A stretch of DNA of 64,000 nt from Leisingera sp. ANG59. Lineage in GTDB: Bacteria; Pseudomonadota; Alphaproteobacteria; Rhodobacterales; Rhodobacteraceae. Both the position numbers and the translations under genes were made by a program. The DNA lies in NCBI RefSeq assembly GCF_013317235.1, contig NZ_WLCM01000011.1, positions 1 to 64,000 of the forward strand, given 5' to 3'. Below, in pieces: positions 59,693 through 64,000 of the stretch. Within the stretch, counting starts at the first letter, position 1, and each line of letters begins with the position of its first letter. The notes beneath the pieces were generated by a model, which searched no databases, had not been told where the DNA came from, and saw only the letters and a program-made list of their open reading frames with translations.

Positions 59693-61126
59693 CTAGGCCT
59701 TTGCCAGGTGCACGCATTTACGGGCCAGCACATCGGTTGGGTCAACGGCCAGCACCCCCAGATCGCCGGCGCCCGCTGTCACAAGGATAGGGAGTTCCGT
59801 GCAGCCGAGAATGACCGCCTCGGCGCCGCGCCCAACCAGATGGGAAAAGGCCCTTGTTATCTGCTCCTTGCAAAGACCCTCGGTGTGCCCAGCCTTGACG
59901 CCGGCCGGGCCGTATATGCACTCCATGACCAAGTTTTGATGCTGCTCATCGGGAACGATATGGCAAAGGCCAGCCTCCTCAAGCGCCTGCTGATACAGGC
60001 CGCTTCGGATTGTTCCATCGGTGCCGAGAATCCCGACCGTGCGCGTCCCGGGAGAGTTTTCCCTGATGTGGTCAGTAGCCGCTGACAGAATACTAATGAT
60101 CGGTATGCCTAGATGGCGCTGGATACGATCGACATAGGCGTGAGCAGTGTTGCAGGGGATGACCAGAATATCGGCCCCGCCGCGTTCCAGCTTCTTGCAG
60201 GTGGAATAGAGGGCGACCGTCGGATCGGTTCCTGATCCCACCAGGTTTTCAGTCCGGTCAGGGATTTGCGGATTTTGTTCGACCAGCACCTTGATGTGAT
60301 CCTGATCGCAGGCGGCCTCTGTTCCCTTGACCAGTTTGGAAAGGAAATCCACCGTCGCGGCAGGTCCGACACCGCCAACCACCCCGACCTTGAACCGGCG
60401 GCGGCGGCCTGGATGCGTCTCCTTCAGCGCATGTTCTGCATAAACCGCCGCCGTGTCGATGGCTGTCATCCCGTCCGGCAGGTCAAGCTGATCAAGCAGC
60501 AGGGGCAATTCGGAAAGCCCGGGCACAAAAACCGCCGCCCCCTGCTCCGAAAGGCTGGCAAGGGCTGCGTTGATAGGTTGCAGCACCTCCTGCCTGCGGT
60601 TGCCTGTTTTGAAGCCGTTGCCGCCATAGACCGCCTCCATCACTGCGCTTTCCAAATCCGCGGCGGGATAGACAACCTGTACATCCTCGCCGAACAGGTT
60701 CTCGAACAGGCCGTTTTCCCTGACAAAAGGCGTTGCGATGACGCCAATTTTCTCCGGTTGGGGACTCAGTTTCGCGACGGCAGCTGTGATTGCCCCGGTC
60801 ATGCTGATCAGCTTCAGCTCCAGCTCATCTTCCAGCTCATGCAGGAAACTATGCGTGACAAAACAAGGGAGCAGTGCCGCATCGCATCCATCCCGCTCCA
60901 TACGTGACAGCGTATCAAATACGTAAAGCTTCCGGTGGGTGGGGATGTAGGCCGGCTCCTGGGGGGAGACAGGTTCGCGCAGCGGTTTCTGGTGGAATAT
61001 CAGCTCCCGGTGATCCTCCTCCGACCTGACTGGGGTCATCTGCACAATTCTGTTCAGCAGGTCGGCCCCGGCGAGGGCGCCCAGGCCTCCGACAATTCCC
61101 AGGCGGAGAGACTGGTTTCTGTTCAT
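59693..61126 (-). CDS. tandem (duplicated) Asp/Glu racemase family protein
   Basis: The 477-residue protein is two Asp/Glu racemase domains in one chain (about 1-240 and 245-477), each starting with a strand plus Gly-rich loop (LGIVGGLGALAGADLL and VGVVGGVGPAATVDFL). The C-terminal domain has both catalytic cysteines: PCNTAHAY (Cys325) and ILGCTELPIL (Cys442). The N-terminal domain keeps Cys88 (PCFVTHSF), but the second motif is VPGLSELPLL, with leucine in the place of cysteine. Single-domain relatives of about 230 residues interconvert L- and D-aspartate. The start overlaps the aspA stop by one base (TGATG), so the two are translationally coupled. Confidence 0.9.
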   Translation of the reverse strand: MNRNQSLRLGIVGGLGALAGADLLNRIVQMTPVRSEEDHRELIFHQKPLREPVSPQEPAYIPTHRKLYVFDTLSRMERDGCDAALLPCFVTHSFLHELEDELELKLISMTGAITAAVAKLSPQPEKIGVIATPFVRENGLFENLFGEDVQVVYPAADLESAVMEAVYGGNGFKTGNRRQEVLQPINAALASLSEQGAAVFVPGLSELPLLLDQLDLPDGMTAIDTAAVYAEHALKETHPGRRRRFKVGVVGGVGPAATVDFLSKLVKGTEAACDQDHIKVLVEQNPQIPDRTENLVGSGTDPTVALYSTCKKLERGGADILVIPCNTAHAYVDRIQRHLGIPIISILSAATDHIRENSPGTRTVGILGTDGTIRSGLYQQALEEAGLCHIVPDEQHQNLVMECIYGPAGVKAGHTEGLCKEQITRAFSHLVGRGAEAVILGCTELPILVTAGAGDLGVLAVDPTDVLARKCVHLAKA

Positions 61127-62523
61127 CAGGCGTTCTCCGGTATCCTGCCCTGAAGATGTTTCAGGGCTGTCTCGGCCAATTCTTCCGGCAATGCCGGCAG
61201 TGCAGCGGATTGCAGACTCAGACCGTTTGCCTGCGCATATTTTGCAAGTTTGGTCGCCGCTTCATAGCCGATTACGGGGGCGAGCGCAGTTACTTGCACA
61301 AGACTATTACTCAGCAGAAACTGGCATCTTTCCTCATCTGCGACGATACCATCCACGCACCGGGTCCGCAGCACGTTCATTGCGCTGGTCAGAGATCCCA
61401 TTGTTTCCAGCACCTTATGGATAATGACAGGTTCCATCGCGTTGAGCTGAAACTGGCCTGCCTCGGCGGCCATCGTGACAGTCAGATCATTGCCGATCGC
61501 CTGGTAGCAAACTTGATTGACCACTTCCGGAATGACCGGGTTCACCTTTCCAGGCATAATCGAAGACCCCGCCTGGACCGCCGGCAGAATGATTTCGCCA
61601 ATCCCCGCCCGTGGCCCCGAGGACATGAGGCGCAAATCGTTGCAAATCTTGGACAGTTTGATGCCAACCCGCTTGAGCGTGCTGGAAAACATCACAAAGG
61701 CGCCCAGATCAGAGGAGGCCTCGATCAGGTCCGGGGCCAGTTGAAGCGGCTCCCCCGTTATTTCGCGCAGGTGCGCAACAGCTGCTTCGCCAAAGTGCGC
61801 AGGGGCATTGATGCCGGTGCCAATTGCCGTGCCGCCAAGGTTCACTTCTGTCAGAAGGCGGGAAAGGTCGCAGAGCCGGTCTGCGTCCTCGTTTATCGTC
61901 GTGGCATACCCCCGGAACTCGGCGCCAAGCGGCATCGGCACAGCATCCTGAAGCTGCGTGCGCCCGACTTTCGTGATATGTTGAAACTCGGATGCCTTGA
62001 TGCCGAATGAGTTGGTCAGCCCATGCATTGCCTCAATGAGAGGGGTGATCCGCGAGAGGACGGCAAGCCGGATTGCGGTGGGATAAACATCGTTTGTGGA
62101 TTGCGAGCGGTTCACGTCATCATTCGGGTGAAGCCGGCCGTAGGCGCCAAAATCCGCACCGAGCATCTTCAGCCCGAGATTCGCAATGACCTCGTTGACA
62201 TTCATATTTGTCGATGTGCCAGCTCCGCCTTGCATGACATCGATAACAAACTGATCGTGATGGCGGCCGCCGATGATCTCATCGCAGATACCGGCAATGG
62301 CTGCCGCCTTCTCGGCGGGCAAGGCGCCGAGATCCCGGTTCGCCAGCGCACAGGCCTTTTTGACGGAGGCCAGGCCAGTGATCAATTCCGGATAATGGCT
62401 GATTGACACTCCGGTAATCGGGAAATTCTCCAGCGCCCGCTGGGTCTGACTGCCCCAAGCGGCTGCCAGCGGGATCTTCACCGGGCCAAGACTGTCGGAC
62501 TCTGTTCGGAATTTGCTCATCAT
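61126..62523 (-). CDS. aspA: aspartate ammonia-lyase
   Basis: The 465-residue enzyme of the fumarase/aspartase superfamily deaminates L-aspartate to fumarate and ammonia. It has the signature GSSIMPGKVNP (319-329), QGGAGTSTNMNVNEVIANLG, HPNDDVNRSQSTNDVYPTA and GRTQLQDAVPMPLG. Aspartase and class II fumarase are similar; GGAGTSTNMNVNE and the operon with an aspartate-type racemase and transporter favour aspartase. Two adjacent ATGs occur at the start; the first is used. It is divergent from a LysR gene. Confidence 0.9.
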   Translation of the reverse strand: MMSKFRTESDSLGPVKIPLAAAWGSQTQRALENFPITGVSISHYPELITGLASVKKACALANRDLGALPAEKAAAIAGICDEIIGGRHHDQFVIDVMQGGAGTSTNMNVNEVIANLGLKMLGADFGAYGRLHPNDDVNRSQSTNDVYPTAIRLAVLSRITPLIEAMHGLTNSFGIKASEFQHITKVGRTQLQDAVPMPLGAEFRGYATTINEDADRLCDLSRLLTEVNLGGTAIGTGINAPAHFGEAAVAHLREITGEPLQLAPDLIEASSDLGAFVMFSSTLKRVGIKLSKICNDLRLMSSGPRAGIGEIILPAVQAGSSIMPGKVNPVIPEVVNQVCYQAIGNDLTVTMAAEAGQFQLNAMEPVIIHKVLETMGSLTSAMNVLRTRCVDGIVADEERCQFLLSNSLVQVTALAPVIGYEAATKLAKYAQANGLSLQSAALPALPEELAETALKHLQGRIPENA

Positions 62524-62646
62524 CTGGGACCTTTTTCTGCGGTCTTGCAGCCAGCAACTGGAAACGCGGAGCCGGGAGACCGTTATAGTGCAGGCCGGAA
62601 CTTACTGCTGCCCATCCCATGCAGCCATGACAACTGGCGCAAGGAT

Positions 62647-62663
62647 GTTGCAAACTTTGCAAC
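62647..62663. promoter_or_regulatory. LysR operator candidate between aspA and its regulator
   Basis: GTTGCAAACTTTGCAAC is a perfect 17-base palindrome with a T-N11-A pattern, 44 bases before the LysR start and 124 bases before aspA. It is identical to the core of the 59620-59652 palindrome. Confidence 0.75.
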
Positions 62664-62706
62664 CAATTCCTACCATTCAGGGACCCCTTTCAGATGGAGA
62701 AGACAG

Positions 62707-63600
62707 GTGGAAATCGACTGGCTGGAAGACTTCTTGGCCCTTTCGGCCGCGGGTGTGTTTGCCCGCGCCGCGGATGCGCGGAACATAAGCCAGTCAGCTT
62801 TTACGCGACGGATCAAAAACCTGGAAAACTGGACGGGGACACCATTGTTTGACAGGAGCGTGCACCCTGTCGAATTGACCGCGGCAGGCAAGGCTTTCAA
62901 GCAAACCGCCATCGACACAGTTGCGGCGCTGAAGCAATCCAAAAGCGATATCCGCAGCCTGTCCCGCCAGGAAGCTTCCGTGCTGGACTTCGTCGCGCTT
63001 CACACCCTGGCCATTTCCTTCTTTCCGGCGTGGCTCACGCGCATGTCCAGTCACCTTGGACCCATCAAATCCAGGCTGGTTGCGGAAAACTTCTCAGGCT
63101 GCGCGGAGGCCATACTGTGCGGAAGCGCAGACTTCATGCTGTGCTACTACCATCCCGCTGTCCCCACGATTTCTGATGAGAGCCGGTACCCGTCCTCGAC
63201 GATTGCCAAAGACCGGATCATAGCTGTCAGCAGTGCCGATGCTGACGGGCGCGCCAAGTTCAGCTTGGAGGGCGATGACCCGGTGCCGCTACTATCCTAT
63301 TCCCCCGACACCTTTTTGGGCCGGGTGTCCCAGGTTTGCCTGGAACGGGGACACTTAAGCGGCAAAGTGGAGCCCATCTACGAGAACTCGGTTGCTGAAG
63401 CGCTCAAATCCGCCTGTCTCGCCGGGCTGGGAATTGCTTTCCTGCCCGAAGGGGCCGCGGAGCGGGAGCTGAAAGACGGAACACTGCACAAAATCAGCCG
63501 GCCGGAATTCGAACTCGTCATTGACATAAAGCTTTACCGTTCAATCGAACGTTCCAGAGCAGAACTGGAACGCTTCTGGATGCTGGCCCAAAACCTTTGA
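62707..63600 (+). CDS. LysR family transcriptional regulator of the aspartate module
   Basis: The 297-residue protein starts with GTG, preceded by GGAGAAGACAG. The HTH is WLEDFLALSAAGVFARAADARNISQSAFTRRIKNLENWTG. The effector domain includes LLSYSPDTFLGRVSQVC and YENSVAEALKSACLAGLGIAFLPEGA, and the chain ends LYRSIERSRAELERFWMLAQ. It is divergent from aspA, with a palindromic site between them, and is similar to the LysR fragment convergent with it at 63616. Confidence 0.92.
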   Translation: MEIDWLEDFLALSAAGVFARAADARNISQSAFTRRIKNLENWTGTPLFDRSVHPVELTAAGKAFKQTAIDTVAALKQSKSDIRSLSRQEASVLDFVALHTLAISFFPAWLTRMSSHLGPIKSRLVAENFSGCAEAILCGSADFMLCYYHPAVPTISDESRYPSSTIAKDRIIAVSSADADGRAKFSLEGDDPVPLLSYSPDTFLGRVSQVCLERGHLSGKVEPIYENSVAEALKSACLAGLGIAFLPEGAAERELKDGTLHKISRPEFELVIDIKLYRSIERSRAELERFWMLAQNL

Positions 63601-63615
63601 AAACCGCAGCAGAGT

Positions 63616-64000
63616 TTACCGCGCTGCTGAGGCTGCGCTTTCTGCCAGCGTCCAAAACCGCTCCACGGACGGGCGGCTTCTTTCAATCGATCGGTACAGC
63701 TTGATGGTCATGCGGCGTTCAGAAGCGTCGTCGCTGATGCGCGCAAGCTTACCCTCATTAAGCATTGGCAGGATTGTCATCCTTGGCAGCCAGGCAATTC
63801 CCAGCCCTTCCGCACAGGCTGCTTTCTGAGCCTCAGCCACCGAGTTTTCGCAGCGGATCTCCAGTTTTTCTGCCACCCCCGCCCGCTTTATGGAAATCTC
63901 GCTCAGCCGCCCCAGAAAGCTCTCCGGGGAATACGCCAGAAACGGCAGTTTGCCTTCCTGATCGAAACGGTAGAGCGCGTTGCCGGAATTGTCGGTGCCG
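63616..64000 (-). CDS. LysR family regulator, C-terminal part (start outside window)
   Basis: About 127 residues of the effector domain are visible, open to the window edge. FLAYSPESFLGRL, IRCENSVAEAQKAACAEGLGIAWLPRM and KLYRSIERSRPSVERFWTLAE align with the same segments of the LysR at 62707-63600, so the two are paralogues lying tail to tail, 15 bases apart. No DNA-binding part is in the window. Confidence 0.88.
   Translation of the reverse strand, partial: GTDNSGNALYRFDQEGKLPFLAYSPESFLGRLSEISIKRAGVAEKLEIRCENSVAEAQKAACAEGLGIAWLPRMTILPMLNEGKLARISDDASERRMTIKLYRSIERSRPSVERFWTLAESAASAAR

Overview
The window is a GC-rich alphaproteobacterial chromosome segment, most likely from the Roseobacter group of the Rhodobacteraceae (Leisingera/Phaeobacter/Ruegeria-like; this placement is inference). 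The supporting genes are TrcR (DUF1013), a COQ9-family protein beside rpsU, L-malyl-CoA/beta-methylmalyl-CoA lyase of the ethylmalonyl-CoA pathway, PPK2, a CAP-RTX type I secretion substrate and many divergent regulator/target pairs. I see no rRNA, CRISPR array, prophage or intact insertion sequence. One tRNA-Ser(GCT) is present.

Layout. 1-2613: dnaX 3' end, small membrane protein, ybaB and recR (DNA replication/repair cluster) with a GNAT gene on the other strand. 2686-5437: L-threonine-aldolase-like enzyme and an Asp/Asn-hydroxylase-type 2-oxoglutarate dioxygenase, translationally coupled, divergent from a LysR gene. 5538-13943: orphan hybrid histidine kinase, trcR, RNase T2, DUF2189 membrane protein, quinone oxidoreductase, a degenerate GT51 protein, COQ9 and rpsU. 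14670-25834: CAP-RTX protein, PPK2, CPBP protease, Lrp/ald pair, GFA protein, acidic possible type I secretion substrate, mscL, mscS-type channel, a PRTase-YtoQ-GNAT operon and a methyltransferase. 25925-41711: the rpmI-rplT-pheS-pheT series, with about 7.3 kb of accessory genes (LysR/PACE efflux, DUF1326, sterol desaturase, AraC, PNPOx, copCD) between rplT and pheS and about 1.6 kb between pheS and pheT, followed by pyk. 41830-46054: N-formylglutamate amidohydrolase, small proteins, an HxlR/dienelactone hydrolase pair and a second PHB-depolymerase-like hydrolase. 46379-53497: outer-membrane barrel, the D-glutamate module MFS-dgcN-dgcA-D-amino-acid transaminase, mcl1 and an Asp/Glu-racemase-like protein. 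53979-57392: Lrp/LysE pair, AraC-GyrI, accA and tRNA-Ser. 58227-64000: DAACS symporter, tandem Asp/Glu racemase, aspartate ammonia-lyase and two convergent LysR paralogues, the second cut by the window edge.

How the genes work together. The strongest theme is D-amino-acid catabolism. The dgcN-dgcA-transaminase cluster fits the DgcN/DgcA route for D-glutamate. The last 6 kb reads as an aspartate module: uptake, racemisation, then deamination to fumarate. An identical 17-bp palindrome (GTTGCAAACTTTGCAAC) lies upstream of the transporter (inside a 33-bp perfect palindrome) and between aspA and its divergent LysR gene, which suggests one regulator for the whole module. A second candidate system is the hydroxylase-aldolase-LysR trio at 3.7-5.4 kb, with an exact 13-bp inverted repeat and a TTGCA-N5-TGCAA site in its divergent promoter.

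All functions are read from the translated sequence and known family motifs. No database search was possible. Start codons were chosen from ribosome-binding sites and usual family lengths.
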